Source: Pseudomonas fortuita
GTDB taxonomy: Bacteria > Pseudomonadota > Gammaproteobacteria > Pseudomonadales > Pseudomonadaceae
Assembly (NCBI RefSeq): GCF_026898135.2
Contig: NZ_CP114035.2
Location: 5,869,501 to 5,933,500, forward strand
Direction: 5' to 3'
DNA length: 64,000 nucleotides
The notes under the pieces were generated by a model. The model had not been told where the DNA came from. It did not search any database and was given only the letters and a program-made list of their open reading frames with translations. The first letter of the stretch is position 1, and every line of letters begins with the position of its first letter. This document shows positions 29,292 through 39,348 of the stretch, in pieces. Position numbers and translations under genes: made by a program.

Positions 29292-30599
29292 ATGCTTCGC
29301 GCCCTGATCCTACTCGCCCTGTCTTGCCTGCTCAGCCCGGCCTTTGCCGATGAGCGTGCCCAGACCCAGCAGCAACTGGACGCCACCCGCCAGGATATTG
29401 CCGAGCTCAAGAAGACGCTGGGCAAGCTCCAGGAAGAAAAGGCCGGTGTGCAAAAGGACCTCAAAGCCACCGAGACCGACATCGGCAACCTCGAAAAGCA
29501 GGTGGAGGCACTGCAGCAAGAACTAAAAAAGACCGAGGGCGATCTGGAGCGCCTTGATACCGAGAAAAAAAAACTCCAGAGCGCCCGCGTTGAACAACAA
29601 CGGCTGATTGCCATACAGGCCCGCTCGGCCTACCAGAACAACGGCCGCGAGGAATACCTCAAACTGCTGCTCAACCAGCAGAACCCCGAGAAGTTCGCCC
29701 GCACCCTGACGTACTACGACTACCTCAGCAAAGCGCGCCTGGAGCAATTGCGCACCTTCAACGAGACCTTGCGCCAACTGGCCAACGTCGAGCAGGAAAT
29801 TGCCGGCCAGCAGCAACAGTTGCTGACCCAGCGCGCCGACCTCGACAGCCGCCGCCAGGCGCTGGAAGCCGAACGCGGCAAGCGCCAGCAGGTGCTGGCC
29901 AAGCTCAATGGCGACATGAAGGACCGCGATCAGAAGTTGCAAGCCCGCGAGCAGGACCAGGCCGACCTGTCCAAAGTCCTCAAGACCATCGAGGAAACCC
30001 TGGCCCGGCAGGCCCGCGAAGCTGAAGAGGCGCGCAAGAAAGCCTTGCTGGCCCAGCAGGAAGCGGAAAAACGCCGTCAGCAGGAGGCGCTGGCCGCCGC
30101 CGCTGCCCGCGAGCAGGCCCAGGAACCTGTGGAACCACCGAAAAAGGCCCGCACCACGCTCGGCCCGATGGTTTCCACCGACGGCGCAAGCTACGGCGGT
30201 GCATTTTCTTCGGCACGGGGAAAACTTCCATGGCCGGTGAACGGTCGATTGCTGGCACGCTTCGGTGATGCCCGCGGCAGCGACGCCCGTGCCAAGTGGG
30301 ATGGGGTGATGATCAGTGCCAACCCGGGCACCCAGGTCCGTGCGGTGCACGGCGGGCGCGTGGTGTTCGCCGACTGGTTGCGCGGCGCGGGGCTTCTGGT
30401 CATTCTCGACCATGGCAATGGTTACCTGAGCCTGTACGGTCACAACCAGAGCCTGCTCAAAAACGCCGGTGATATCGTCAAGGCCGGTGAAGCCATTTCC
30501 ACCGTTGGTGACAGCGGTGGCCAGGACGCGGCAGGCTTGTACTTCGCCATCCGCCAGCAGGGCCGGCCTACCGACCCTTCGCAATGGTGCCGGGGCTAG
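29292..30599 (+). CDS. envC: EnvC-type murein hydrolase activator
   Basis: A 435-residue periplasmic protein that activates cell-division amidases. Signal peptide residues 1-20 (cleavage after FADE region). A long coiled coil follows (about residues 22-280, rich in Gln, Glu, Lys and Leu), then a C-terminal LytM/M23 domain (about residues 315-435). The LytM zinc ligands are lost: WDGVMI replaces the His-containing motif and LYFAIRQ replaces HxH. This matches EnvC, which activates amidases without being a peptidase. It is followed by ctpA after 78 bases. Confidence 0.93.
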   Translation: MLRALILLALSCLLSPAFADERAQTQQQLDATRQDIAELKKTLGKLQEEKAGVQKDLKATETDIGNLEKQVEALQQELKKTEGDLERLDTEKKKLQSARVEQQRLIAIQARSAYQNNGREEYLKLLLNQQNPEKFARTLTYYDYLSKARLEQLRTFNETLRQLANVEQEIAGQQQQLLTQRADLDSRRQALEAERGKRQQVLAKLNGDMKDRDQKLQAREQDQADLSKVLKTIEETLARQAREAEEARKKALLAQQEAEKRRQQEALAAAAAREQAQEPVEPPKKARTTLGPMVSTDGASYGGAFSSARGKLPWPVNGRLLARFGDARGSDARAKWDGVMISANPGTQVRAVHGGRVVFADWLRGAGLLVILDHGNGYLSLYGHNQSLLKNAGDIVKAGEAISTVGDSGGQDAAGLYFAIRQQGRPTDPSQWCRG

Positions 30600-30677
30600 T
30601 CAAATTTATACGGCGTAGACTGAGAGCTGCGCCGATGCTCCCCAGGGAGCACTTACAGGATCAGGAGTTCGTTCGAC

Positions 30678-31994
30678 ATGCTGCACTCGCCTCGTCTCAC
30701 CCAGCTGGCCCTGTCCATCGCCCTGGCGGTCGGCGCGCCCCTGGCCACTGCCGCAGAGCCGGCCAAGGCCGCCGCAGTGCCAGCCACCGAGGTAACCGCC
30801 AAGGCGCCGCTGCCGCTGGAAGAGCTGCGCACCTTCGCCGAGGTCATGGACCGCATCAAGGCTGCCTACGTCGAACCGGTGGATGACAAGACCCTGCTGG
30901 AAAACGCCATCAAGGGCATGCTCAGCAACCTCGACCCGCACTCCGCCTACCTCGGCCCGGAGGACTTCCAGGAGCTGCAGGAAAGCACCAGCGGCGAGTT
31001 CGGCGGGCTGGGCATCGAGGTTGGCCAGGAAGACGGCTTTATCAAGGTGGTGTCGCCAATCGACGACACCCCGGCTTCGCGTGCCGGCGTGCAGGCAGGC
31101 GACCTGATCGTCAAGATCAACGGCGCCCCGACCCGTGGCCAGACCATGACCGAAGCGGTCGACAAGATGCGCGGCAAGATCGGCGAGAAGATCACCCTGA
31201 CCCTGGTGCGTGACGGCGGCAATCCGTTCGACGTGACACTGGCCCGCGCGGTTATCCAGGTCAAGAGCGTGAAGAGCCAGCTGCTGGAGAACGATTACGG
31301 CTACATCCGCATCACCCAGTTCCAGGTCAAGACCGGCGACGAAGTGGGCAAGGCGCTGGCCAAGCTGCGCAAAGACAACGGCAAGAAGTTGCGCGGGGTA
31401 GTGCTGGACCTGCGCAACAACCCGGGCGGCGTGTTGCAGTCGGCGGTGGAAGTGGCCGACCACTTCCTGACCAAGGGCCTGATCGTCTACACCAAGGGCC
31501 GCATCGCCAACTCCGAACTGCGTTTCTCTGCCGACCCGGCCGACGCCAGCGATGGCGTGTCACTGGTGGTGCTGATCAACGGCGGCAGTGCCTCGGCCTC
31601 GGAAATTGTCGCAGGCGCCCTGCAGGACCAGAAGCGCGCCGTACTGATGGGTACCGACAGCTTCGGCAAAGGCTCGGTGCAGACCGTGCTGCCGCTGGCC
31701 AACGACCGCGCCCTGAAGCTGACTACCGCGCTGTACTACACGCCGAATGGCCGCTCGATCCAGGCCCAGGGCATCGTCCCCGATATCGAAGTGCGCCCGG
31801 CCAAACTTACCGCCGAAGTCGATACCGACAATTTCAAGGAAGCCGACCTGCAGGGCCACCTGGGCAACGGCAACGGCGGCGCCGACCGCCCGACCGGCAG
31901 CAGCAAACGCAAGGAACGCCCGCAGGACGATGACTTCCAGCTGAGCCAGGCCCTGAGCCTGCTCAAGGGGCTGAACATCACTTCGGGCAAATGA
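30678..31994 (+). CDS. ctpA: Carboxyl-terminal processing protease (S41 family)
   Basis: A 438-residue periplasmic serine protease. Signal peptide residues 1-26, PDZ domain about residues 95-185 (FGGLGIEVGQEDG), and the peptidase domain with catalytic Ser306 (NGGSASASEI) and Lys331 (DSFGKGSVQ). CtpA in P. aeruginosa degrades peptidoglycan hydrolases together with a partner lipoprotein. Its place between an amidase activator and yibQ fits cell-wall turnover control. AGGAG lies ten bases before the ATG, and the stop overlaps the next gene. Confidence 0.95.
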   Translation: MLHSPRLTQLALSIALAVGAPLATAAEPAKAAAVPATEVTAKAPLPLEELRTFAEVMDRIKAAYVEPVDDKTLLENAIKGMLSNLDPHSAYLGPEDFQELQESTSGEFGGLGIEVGQEDGFIKVVSPIDDTPASRAGVQAGDLIVKINGAPTRGQTMTEAVDKMRGKIGEKITLTLVRDGGNPFDVTLARAVIQVKSVKSQLLENDYGYIRITQFQVKTGDEVGKALAKLRKDNGKKLRGVVLDLRNNPGGVLQSAVEVADHFLTKGLIVYTKGRIANSELRFSADPADASDGVSLVVLINGGSASASEIVAGALQDQKRAVLMGTDSFGKGSVQTVLPLANDRALKLTTALYYTPNGRSIQAQGIVPDIEVRPAKLTAEVDTDNFKEADLQGHLGNGNGGADRPTGSSKRKERPQDDDFQLSQALSLLKGLNITSGK

Positions 31995-32770
31995 TCCACA
32001 CGATGCGTTACCTGCTGTGTCTGCTGTTCTCCCTGATGGCCGGTGTCGCGCACGCGGCGCCGGTCAGCAAGGCCTACATGAGCATCATCATCGACGACCT
32101 GGGCCAAAGCACCGAGCGTGACAGCCGCACCCTCGCCCTTCCCGGCCCGGTGACCATGGCGATCATGCCCGATACCCCGCATGCCACTGACTTCGCCCGC
32201 CAGGCCCACAAGGCCGGCAAAACGGTGATCCTGCACATGCCCATGGACCCGGCCACCGGGCCCTATGCCTGGCACCCGGGCATAGCCATCGAAGCGCTGG
32301 CGCAGCGCCTGGATGCGGCCTTGGCGAAAGTGCCCTACGCCGCCGGCATCAACAACCACATGGGCAGCCGCATGACGGCACAGCGTGAACCCATGGCCTG
32401 GTTGATGGGTGAACTGCAGCAACGCCACCTGTTCTTCGTCGACAGCCGCACCAGCGCCGCCACCGTGGCCGCAGCCGAGGCCCAGCGCATCAGCCTGGCC
32501 CACGTTTCGCGGGATGTGTTCCTCGACGATGTGCGCACAACCGAGGCGATCACCGGGCAGTTGCAGCAAGGCATCGCCCTGGCGCGCAAGCAAGGGTCTG
32601 CGGTGCTGATCGGGCATCCTTACCCACAAACCCTCGACGTGCTGGAACGGGCACAGCCACAGCTCAAGGGCCAGGGCATCGAACTGATCAGGCTCAGCCA
32701 GATGATTGCCGTGCGCAGCAACCAGGCGATGCCTGGGCATGGCAAGAATGGCCGCTACACCAATCGCTGA
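31991..32770 (+). CDS. yibQ: Divergent polysaccharide deacetylase (YibQ family)
   Basis: A 259-residue secreted protein of the divergent polysaccharide deacetylase (DUF610) family. A signal peptide ends near AHAAP (about residue 23). The deacetylase-like fold shows IIIDDLGQS and HMPMDP, and the later NNHMGSRMT holds the likely metal His. The substrate is unknown, probably a cell-wall or surface glycan. The ATG at 31991 overlaps the ctpA TGA; an ATG four codons later is an alternative. It closes the gpmI-envC-ctpA-yibQ cluster. Confidence 0.85.
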   Translation: MIHTMRYLLCLLFSLMAGVAHAAPVSKAYMSIIIDDLGQSTERDSRTLALPGPVTMAIMPDTPHATDFARQAHKAGKTVILHMPMDPATGPYAWHPGIAIEALAQRLDAALAKVPYAAGINNHMGSRMTAQREPMAWLMGELQQRHLFFVDSRTSAATVAAAEAQRISLAHVSRDVFLDDVRTTEAITGQLQQGIALARKQGSAVLIGHPYPQTLDVLERAQPQLKGQGIELIRLSQMIAVRSNQAMPGHGKNGRYTNR

Positions 32771-32774
32771 GAAG

Positions 32775-32834
32775 CTGGGGCTGCTTTGCAGCCCTTCGCG
32801 GGCATGCCCGCGAAGGGCCGCAAAGCGACCCCAA
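32775..32834. repeat. Shortened REP hairpin
   Basis: TGGGGCTGCTTTGCAGCCC, then TTCGCGGGCATGCCCGCGAA and complement. It looks like a deletion derivative of the longer elements at 10290 and 24675, with one central hairpin only. Confidence 0.75.
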
Positions 32835-32868
32835 TAAAAAACCCCGCTCAGTGAGCGGGGTTTTGTTT
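32835..32868. terminator. Bidirectional terminator between yibQ and betT
   Basis: AAAAAACCCCGCTCA-GTGAGCGGGGTTTTGTTT: perfect GC-rich stem with A-run and T-run, between convergent genes. Confidence 0.95.
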
Positions 32869-32881
32869 GCATCAACAGCAA

Positions 32882-34885
32882 TCAGCTGTACACACGCCCC
32901 AGCAGCTGGCGGTGGCTTTCGAACTGATCCAGCACATCACGCACGATCTGCTCGGGCGCAAAGCCCATCAGGTCATACTCCTGGCTGCCATCGTGCAGGT
33001 ACACCTCGGCGCGATAGTAGCGCTGACGCACTTCCGGTTCGCCTTCAACCGGCGCCTCGCTCGGCGCGGCCATGTAGCCGTCCAGGCTCACTTCGTAAAC
33101 GAACGGGTTACCCTCGTCCATCATCACCCGCAGGCCCATCATGTTGCGCGACTGGCCAACGCGGGTTTCCACCTCAAAGCCCAGAGTCTGCAACTGCGCG
33201 GCCGCTTCTTTCAGCGCCGGGCTGACCTGCTTGTCCATGAAGCGCTGCACCACAGCCTGGGTGGGCTGCAGCTCCAGCTGGGTCAGGCGCTCGCTGAAGC
33301 CACGACGACCACGGGCCGCCAGTTCGGCGCGCTCCTGTTCGACCGCCACGTCCTGCTTCATGGCCTTGTACAGGCCGAACATGAACAGCACCAGCACCAC
33401 CGAGAACGGCAGGCCTGCCAGCACGACCATGGTTTGCATGGCTTCGAAGTTACCGGCAAACAGCAGGCCGATGGTGACCAGGGTAATGACAACCGACCAG
33501 AACACCACCATCCAGTGCGGGGCGTCTTCATCCACCTTGCCGCCTTTGCACGACAGGTTGGCCATCATCACCGCGCCGGAATCGGCCGGGGTGAGGAACA
33601 GTACAAAGCCGACAAATACCGCCACACCAATCACGATCTTCGCCGCCGGGAAGTATTCCAGCAGTTGGTAGATCGACATTGACGGCTGTTCCAGCGCAGT
33701 CTTGCCCAGCTCCACCGCCCCTTGGTTGATCACCAGGTCCAGTGCGGTGTTGCCGAAGATCGACAGCCAGGCCAAGGTGAAGCCCAGCGGGATCAACAGC
33801 ACGCCGCTGACCAGTTGGCGCACGGTACGGCCCTTGGAGATACGGGCAATGAACATGCCGACGAACGGGCCCCAGGAAATCCACCAGGCCCAGTAGAACA
33901 CGGTCCACAGGCCCAACCAGCGCTCGGACTTGCCGGCTTCGCCTTCGTACACGTAAAGGTCGAAGGTTTTCAACACGATACCGTTCAGGTAGTCGCCAAC
34001 GTTCTGCACAAAGCCGTTGAACAGGTGCAGCGTGTTGCCCGCCAGCAGCACGAACAGCAGCAGGCCGCTGAACAGCAGGATGTTCAGGTTGGACAAGCGG
34101 CGAATGCCGTTTTCCACGCCCGATACCGCCGCCACGGTGGCCACGCCGGCCATGACCAGGATCACCACCAGCAGGTTGGTCTGGCTGTGCTCCATGCCGA
34201 ACAGGTATTCAAGGCCCGAGGACACCTGCATCGAGCCGATCCCCAGGTTGGTCACCAGGCCCAGCAGGGTGACGAACATGCCGAAGATGTCCACCGCGTT
34301 GCCGGCAGCGCCCTTGACCCAACGCTCGCCCACCAGCGGGTACAGCGCTGAGCGCAATGCCAGCGGCTGGTTGTGACGGTAGGCGAAGTAACCCACAGCC
34401 AGGCCGACCAAGGCGTAGATCGCCCAGCCATGCAGGCCCCAGTGCAGGAAGGTCAGCTGCAGGCCCTGGCGCGCAGCTTCGAGGCTGGCCGGGGTGCCTT
34501 CCGGTGGGTTGAAGTAATGGTCCAGCGGCTCGGAAGCGCCGAAGTACAGCAGCGAAATGCCAATACCGGAAGAGAACAGCATGCCGGCCCAGGCGCCGTA
34601 GCTGAAGTCAGGCTGGTCGTCCTTGCCGCCAAGCTTGAGCTTGCCGTAATCGGAGAAGGCCAGGTAGACGACGAACAGCAGGTAACCGCAGATCACCAGC
34701 ATGTAGTACCAGCCAAAGGTGCGCGTCAGCCATTTCTGGGCCACGCCCAGCACCTGGCCAGCGGTATCGGGTACAGCGATCAGCAAGGCAGTCAGAACAA
34801 GGATCATCAGCGCGGAGGTGAAGAACACCACGCGGTTGACCCGTACCCTCTCGGCGGGGGGCTTGGTAAGTGAGGCAGAACTCAT
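32882..34885 (-). CDS. betT: Choline/betaine transporter BetT (BCCT family)
   Basis: A 667-residue secondary transporter importing choline. About twelve transmembrane helices occupy residues 20-510, with the BCCT signature WAWWISWGPFVGMFIARISKGRT. The long C-terminal cytoplasmic domain (about residues 510-667) is the osmosensing extension of the long BetT type. It is divergent from betI-betB-betA, so choline uptake and oxidation are controlled from one intergenic region. Confidence 0.93.
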   Translation of the reverse strand: MSSASLTKPPAERVRVNRVVFFTSALMILVLTALLIAVPDTAGQVLGVAQKWLTRTFGWYYMLVICGYLLFVVYLAFSDYGKLKLGGKDDQPDFSYGAWAGMLFSSGIGISLLYFGASEPLDHYFNPPEGTPASLEAARQGLQLTFLHWGLHGWAIYALVGLAVGYFAYRHNQPLALRSALYPLVGERWVKGAAGNAVDIFGMFVTLLGLVTNLGIGSMQVSSGLEYLFGMEHSQTNLLVVILVMAGVATVAAVSGVENGIRRLSNLNILLFSGLLLFVLLAGNTLHLFNGFVQNVGDYLNGIVLKTFDLYVYEGEAGKSERWLGLWTVFYWAWWISWGPFVGMFIARISKGRTVRQLVSGVLLIPLGFTLAWLSIFGNTALDLVINQGAVELGKTALEQPSMSIYQLLEYFPAAKIVIGVAVFVGFVLFLTPADSGAVMMANLSCKGGKVDEDAPHWMVVFWSVVITLVTIGLLFAGNFEAMQTMVVLAGLPFSVVLVLFMFGLYKAMKQDVAVEQERAELAARGRRGFSERLTQLELQPTQAVVQRFMDKQVSPALKEAAAQLQTLGFEVETRVGQSRNMMGLRVMMDEGNPFVYEVSLDGYMAAPSEAPVEGEPEVRQRYYRAEVYLHDGSQEYDLMGFAPEQIVRDVLDQFESHRQLLGRVYS

Positions 34886-35270
34886 TGCACGAATGCTCCG
34901 GGCAGTACGGCTGTGGAGGCTAATCAGTCTTTCCCGAGCAATTGGTGGAATATCCCCACTGCGTCAGGTGTTATAAAAGCACCTTGGAAACCGTGATCCC
35001 GAATCGATACGTTGCAAAAAAACAGACTGGGCTGCTGAAAAATGCCAAGCATCCGCAGGGGTGCGCGCATTCGTCACAGACTACCTCGCCCGCTCCAAGG
35101 GCCTGTCGCAGGGCCAGGGGCCGTGCGGCAGAATCTGTATTTCGCATCGCTCATGCCCGTCAACGCCTTGTATTCCGGGGGTTACACGATTTCCTAGGGT
35201 GTCAATCCGTGCCTTCTCGACCGCCCTGAAAGCTGTCAATGGCACAAATTGTCGCAGAGCTTATTCTTTA

Positions 35271-35290
35271 TTGATTGAACGTTCAATCAA
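35271..35290. promoter_or_regulatory. Probable BetI operator
   Basis: TTGATTGAACGTTCAATCAA is a perfect 20-bp palindrome, 70 bases before betI. TetR-family BetI binds such palindromes and is released by choline. The rest of the 474-base betT/betI gap shows no gene; it contains presumed promoters only. Confidence 0.85.
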
Positions 35291-35359
35291 AACAAAATAG
35301 ACTGGTCTTCGCCGAGTCAGCCGCCCGTCGCCTGCTCGCAGACCTGAGGAGATAGCAAG

Positions 35360-36016
35360 ATGCCCAAGGTCGGTATGCAACCCATCCGCCGCCAGCAGTT
35401 GATCGAAGCCACATTGCAGGCGGTCGATCAGGTCGGTCTGGGGGACGCCAGCATTGCGCTGATTGCCCGCTTGGCCGGTGTGTCAAACGGCATCATCAGT
35501 CACTACTTTCGGGATAAGAACGGCCTGATCGCAGCGACGATGGGTTACATCATGAGCATGCTCAACGAAGGTGTCAGAGCACGCCGACAGGCCCTGGCGG
35601 ATGACAGCCCGCGCGCTCATCTGAAAGTGATCATCGAAGGCAACTTCGATGCCAGCCAGGTGAACGGCCCGGCAATGAAAACCTGGTTGGCCTTCTGGGC
35701 TTCCAGCATGCACCAGCCCGATTTGCACAGGTTGCAGCGGATCAACGACCACCGCTTGTATTCCAACCTGTGCTGCCAGTTCCGCCGCGCCCTGCCGCTC
35801 TACCATGCGCGCAAGGCAGCCCGCGGCCTGGCAGCCCTGATCGACGGTTTGTGGCTGCGTGGCGCCCTGTCGGGTGATGCATTCGACACCGACCAGGCGA
35901 TACGGATTGCTTACGAATACATGGATCTACAACTGGCTAAACAGCACACCCTGGGCACAAACGACCAGGCTGCCGAACCAGCACGCACGGCCCTTGCCAA
36001 CCCGGCAGGAGCGTGA
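35360..36016 (+). CDS. betI: Choline-responsive repressor BetI (TetR family)
   Basis: A 218-residue TetR-family repressor of the bet genes. Helix-turn-helix about residues 25-55 ([24 protein letters not shown]), then the ligand domain with [16 protein letters not shown] and [17 protein letters not shown], typical of BetI. BetI is usually about 195-200 residues; here about 20 extra residues rich in Ala, Thr and Asn follow [10 protein letters not shown], an extension of unknown value. GAGGAG is upstream of the ATG. betB follows after 39 bases. Confidence 0.94.
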   Translation: MPKVGMQPIRRQQLIEATLQAVDQVGLGDASIALIARLAGVSNGIISHYFRDKNGLIAATMGYIMSMLNEGVRARRQALADDSPRAHLKVIIEGNFDASQVNGPAMKTWLAFWASSMHQPDLHRLQRINDHRLYSNLCCQFRRALPLYHARKAARGLAALIDGLWLRGALSGDAFDTDQAIRIAYEYMDLQLAKQHTLGTNDQAAEPARTALANPAGA

Positions 36017-36055
36017 CGCGCAAGCCAAACCACACACTGCACTTGCGAGGACACT

Positions 36056-37528
36056 ATGGCCCGTTTCGGAACGCAAAAACTCTACATTGATGGCGCTTAC
36101 GTCGACGCTGGCAGCGATGCCACCTTCGAAGCCATCAACCCGGCCACCGGCGAAGTCCTCGCCCACGTACAACGTGCCACCGAGGCCGATGTCGAGAAGG
36201 CCGTGGAAAGCGCCGAGCGTGGCCAGAAAGTCTGGGCTGCGATGACCGCCATGCAGCGTTCGCGCATCCTGCGCCGTGCCGTCGAAATTCTGCGCGAGCG
36301 CAACGATGAACTGGCCCAGCTGGAAACCCTGGACACCGGCAAGTCGTATTCCGAAACCCGCTACGTCGACATCGTCACCGGCGCCGACGTGCTGGAATAC
36401 TACGCAGGCCTGGTACCGGCCATCGAAGGCGAGCAGATTCCGCTGCGTGAATCGTCCTTCGTCTACACCCGCCGCGAGCCGCTGGGCGTGACCGCAGGTA
36501 TCGGCGCCTGGAACTACCCGATCCAGATCGCCTTGTGGAAATCCGCCCCGGCCCTGGCCGCCGGCAACGCGATGATCTTCAAGCCATCGGAAGTCACCTC
36601 GCTGACCACCCTGAAACTGGCCGAGATCTACACCGAAGCCGGCCTGCCGAATGGCGTGTTCAACGTGCTGACCGGCAGCGGCCGCGAAGTTGGCACCTGG
36701 TTGACCGAGCACCCGCGCATCGAAAAAGTCTCCTTCACCGGCGGCACCACCACCGGCAAGAAAGTCATGGCCAGCGCCTCCAGCTCCTCGCTGAAGGAAG
36801 TCACCATGGAGCTGGGCGGCAAGTCGCCACTGATCATCTGCGCCGACGCCGACCTGGACAAGGCCGCCGACATCGCCATGATGGCCAACTTCTACAGCTC
36901 GGGCCAGGTGTGCACCAACGGCACCCGCGTGTTCATCCCGGCTGAAATGAAGGCGGCGTTCGAAGCCAAGATCGCCGAGCGTGTTGCGCGCATCCGCGTT
37001 GGCAACCCGGAAGACGAAAACACCAACTTCGGCCCGCTGGTCAGCTTCGCTCACATGGAAAACGTGCTGGGCTACATCGCCAAGGGTAAAGAAGAAGGTG
37101 CCCGCGTACTGTGCGGCGGCGAGCGTCTGACCGAAGGTGACTTCGCCAAGGGCGCCTTCGTGGCCCCGACCGTGTTCACCGACTGCACCGACGACATGAC
37201 CATCGTCAAGGAAGAAATCTTCGGCCCGGTCATGAGCATCCTGTCCTACGAGACCGAGGAAGAAGTGATCCGCCGTGCCAACGACACCGAGTACGGCCTG
37301 GCCGCCGGTGTGTGCACCAACGACATCACCCGCGCCCACCGCATCATCCACAAGCTGGAAGCCGGTATCTGCTGGATCAACGCCTGGGGTGAATCGCCGG
37401 CCGAAATGCCGGTCGGTGGCTACAAGCAGTCGGGCGTCGGCCGTGAGAACGGCGTCAGCTCGCTGGCTCAATACACTCGCATCAAGTCGGTCCAGGTCGA
37501 GCTGGGCGGCTACAACTCGGTTTTCTAA
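36056..37528 (+). CDS. betB: Betaine aldehyde dehydrogenase
   Basis: Oxidises betaine aldehyde to glycine betaine with NAD(P)+, supplying an osmoprotectant or carbon and nitrogen source. The 490-residue aldehyde dehydrogenase has the NAD region [15 protein letters not shown], the [11 protein letters not shown] loop, catalytic Glu in MELGGKSPL and the nucleophile Cys in [13 protein letters not shown] (near residue 286). GCGAGGA precedes the ATG. It is co-transcribed with betI upstream and betA downstream. Confidence 0.97.
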   Translation: MARFGTQKLYIDGAYVDAGSDATFEAINPATGEVLAHVQRATEADVEKAVESAERGQKVWAAMTAMQRSRILRRAVEILRERNDELAQLETLDTGKSYSETRYVDIVTGADVLEYYAGLVPAIEGEQIPLRESSFVYTRREPLGVTAGIGAWNYPIQIALWKSAPALAAGNAMIFKPSEVTSLTTLKLAEIYTEAGLPNGVFNVLTGSGREVGTWLTEHPRIEKVSFTGGTTTGKKVMASASSSSLKEVTMELGGKSPLIICADADLDKAADIAMMANFYSSGQVCTNGTRVFIPAEMKAAFEAKIAERVARIRVGNPEDENTNFGPLVSFAHMENVLGYIAKGKEEGARVLCGGERLTEGDFAKGAFVAPTVFTDCTDDMTIVKEEIFGPVMSILSYETEEEVIRRANDTEYGLAAGVCTNDITRAHRIIHKLEAGICWINAWGESPAEMPVGGYKQSGVGRENGVSSLAQYTRIKSVQVELGGYNSVF

Positions 37529-37605
37529 GCCCTGTCTAGCCACGCCCGTGCCGCTGTGCACGGGCGTTCCCGCTCCCTGATCACCGCCAACACGAGGGTA
37601 CTTTC

Positions 37606-39303
37606 ATGTCCCAAGAATTCGATTACATCATCGTCGGTGCCGGTTCGGCCGGTAACACCCTGGCCACCCGCCTGACCGAAGACGCCGGCGTCACCGTGCT
37701 GCTGCTCGAAGCCGGTGGCCCTGACTACCGCTTCGACTTCCGCACCCAGATGCCAGCCGCCCTGGCTTTCCCGCTGCAGGGCCGCCGCTACAACTGGGCC
37801 TACGAGACCGACCCGGAGCCGCACATGGACGGCCGCCGCATGGAGTGTGGCCGTGGCAAGGGCCTGGGTGGCTCGTCGCTGATCAACGGCATGTGCTACA
37901 TCCGCGGCAACGCCATGGACTTCGACGGCTGGGCAGAACTGCCAGGCCTGGAAGACTGGACCTACCTGGATTGCCTGCCGTACTTCCGTAAAGCCGAAAC
38001 CCGTGACATCGGCCCGAACGATTACCACGGTGGTGAAGGCCCGGTCAGCGTTGCCACGCCAAAGGCCGGCAACAACCCGCTGTTCCACGCCATGGTCGAG
38101 GCCGGCGTACAAGCCGGTTACCCGCGCACCGAAGACCTCAACGGCTACCAGCAGGAAGGCTTCGGCCCGATGGACCGTTCGGTCACTAAAAACGGCCGCC
38201 GCTCCAGCACCGCCCGTGGCTATCTGGACCAAGCCAAGAAGCGCCCGAACCTGACCATCGTCACCCACGCCCTGAGCGACCGCGTACTGTTCGACGGCAA
38301 ACGCGCCGTTGGCGTGACCTACCTGGTCGGCGACAGCGAAGAGCGTGTTGAAGCCCGTGCCCGCAAGGAGGTGATCGTAAGCTCCGGCGCCATCGCTTCT
38401 CCGCAGCTGCTGCAGCGCTCTGGCGTGGGCCCGCGCGCACTGCTGGAAAGCCTCGACATCCCGGTTGTGCACGACCTGCCGGGCGTTGGCGAAAACCTGC
38501 AGGACCACCTTGAGCTGTACCTGCAGTACGCCTGCACCCAGCCGGTGTCGCTGTACCCATCGCTGCTGTGGTGGAACCAGCCGGCCATCGGCGCCGAGTG
38601 GTTGTTCAACGGCACCGGTATCGGCGCCAGCAACCAGTTCGAGGCTGGTGGCTTCATCCGTACGCGCCCTGAATTCAAGTGGCCGAACATTCAGTACCAC
38701 TTCCTGCCGGTGGCCATTAACTACAACGGCTCCAATGGCGTGAAGGAACACGGCTTCCAGGCGCACATGGGCTCCATGCGCTCGCCTGCCCGTGGCCGCA
38801 TCCAGGCCAAGTCGAAAGACCCGCGCCAGCACCCGAGCATCCTGTTCAACTACATGTCCACCGAGCAGGACTGGCAGGAGTTCCGTGACGGCATCCGCCT
38901 GACCCGCGAAATCATGGCCCAGCCGGCACTGGACCCATACCGTGGCCGCGAGATCAGCCCGGGCGCCGACGTGCAAACAGACGAACAGCTGGACAAGTTC
39001 ATCCGCGAGCACGCCGAAACCGCCTTCCACCCGTCGTGCTCGTGCAAGATGGGCACCGACGACATGGCAGTGGTTGACGGCGAAGGCCGTGTGCATGGCA
39101 TGAAGGGCCTGCGCGTGGTCGATGCGTCGATCATGCCGCTGATCATCACCGGCAACCTCAACGCCACCACGATCATGATCGCCGAGAAGATCTCGGACAA
39201 GATCCGTGGTCGCAAGCCGCTGCCGCGCAGCACCGCCAAGTACTATGTGGCAGGGGATGCGCCGGTGAAAGGCAAGCCGATGCGTGAAGTGAAGCAGGGC
39301 TGA
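37606..39303 (+). CDS. betA: Choline dehydrogenase
   Basis: A 565-residue FAD-dependent GMC oxidoreductase that oxidises choline to betaine aldehyde at the membrane. The FAD-binding dinucleotide fold is at residues 6-21 ([16 protein letters not shown]). GMC signature 1 is [20 protein letters not shown], and signature 2 is [15 protein letters not shown]. The active-site His-Asn pair lies near [10 protein letters not shown] and [11 protein letters not shown]. It ends the betIBA operon and is followed by a terminator-like hairpin. Confidence 0.97.
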   Translation: MSQEFDYIIVGAGSAGNTLATRLTEDAGVTVLLLEAGGPDYRFDFRTQMPAALAFPLQGRRYNWAYETDPEPHMDGRRMECGRGKGLGGSSLINGMCYIRGNAMDFDGWAELPGLEDWTYLDCLPYFRKAETRDIGPNDYHGGEGPVSVATPKAGNNPLFHAMVEAGVQAGYPRTEDLNGYQQEGFGPMDRSVTKNGRRSSTARGYLDQAKKRPNLTIVTHALSDRVLFDGKRAVGVTYLVGDSEERVEARARKEVIVSSGAIASPQLLQRSGVGPRALLESLDIPVVHDLPGVGENLQDHLELYLQYACTQPVSLYPSLLWWNQPAIGAEWLFNGTGIGASNQFEAGGFIRTRPEFKWPNIQYHFLPVAINYNGSNGVKEHGFQAHMGSMRSPARGRIQAKSKDPRQHPSILFNYMSTEQDWQEFRDGIRLTREIMAQPALDPYRGREISPGADVQTDEQLDKFIREHAETAFHPSCSCKMGTDDMAVVDGEGRVHGMKGLRVVDASIMPLIITGNLNATTIMIAEKISDKIRGRKPLPRSTAKYYVAGDAPVKGKPMREVKQG

Positions 39304-39313
39304 CACCCTGATC

Positions 39314-39334
39314 AGGGGCCGCGCTGCGGCCCCT
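39314..39334 (+). terminator. Probable terminator after betA
   Basis: AGGGGCCGCGCTGCGGCCCCT is a strong perfect hairpin followed by only CTTAC, so termination may be partial. It lies 11 bases beyond the betA stop and 15 before the end of the convergent toxin-like gene. Confidence 0.65.
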
Positions 39335-39348
39335 CTTACGCCTTCCAG

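Noticed and set aside
29292..30599. EnvC as an active M23 endopeptidase
   Set aside because: The zinc-binding His residues of the LytM motif are absent, so it fits an amidase activator.
30678..31994. ctpA as a tail-specific protease Prc
   Set aside because: Prc-type enzymes are about 700 residues with extra domains; this 438-residue form is the shorter CtpA type.
39304..39348. An immunity gene next to the toxin-like gene
   Set aside because: Only 45 bases separate it from betA and about 180 from cvrA, with no open frame of credible coding character in either gap.
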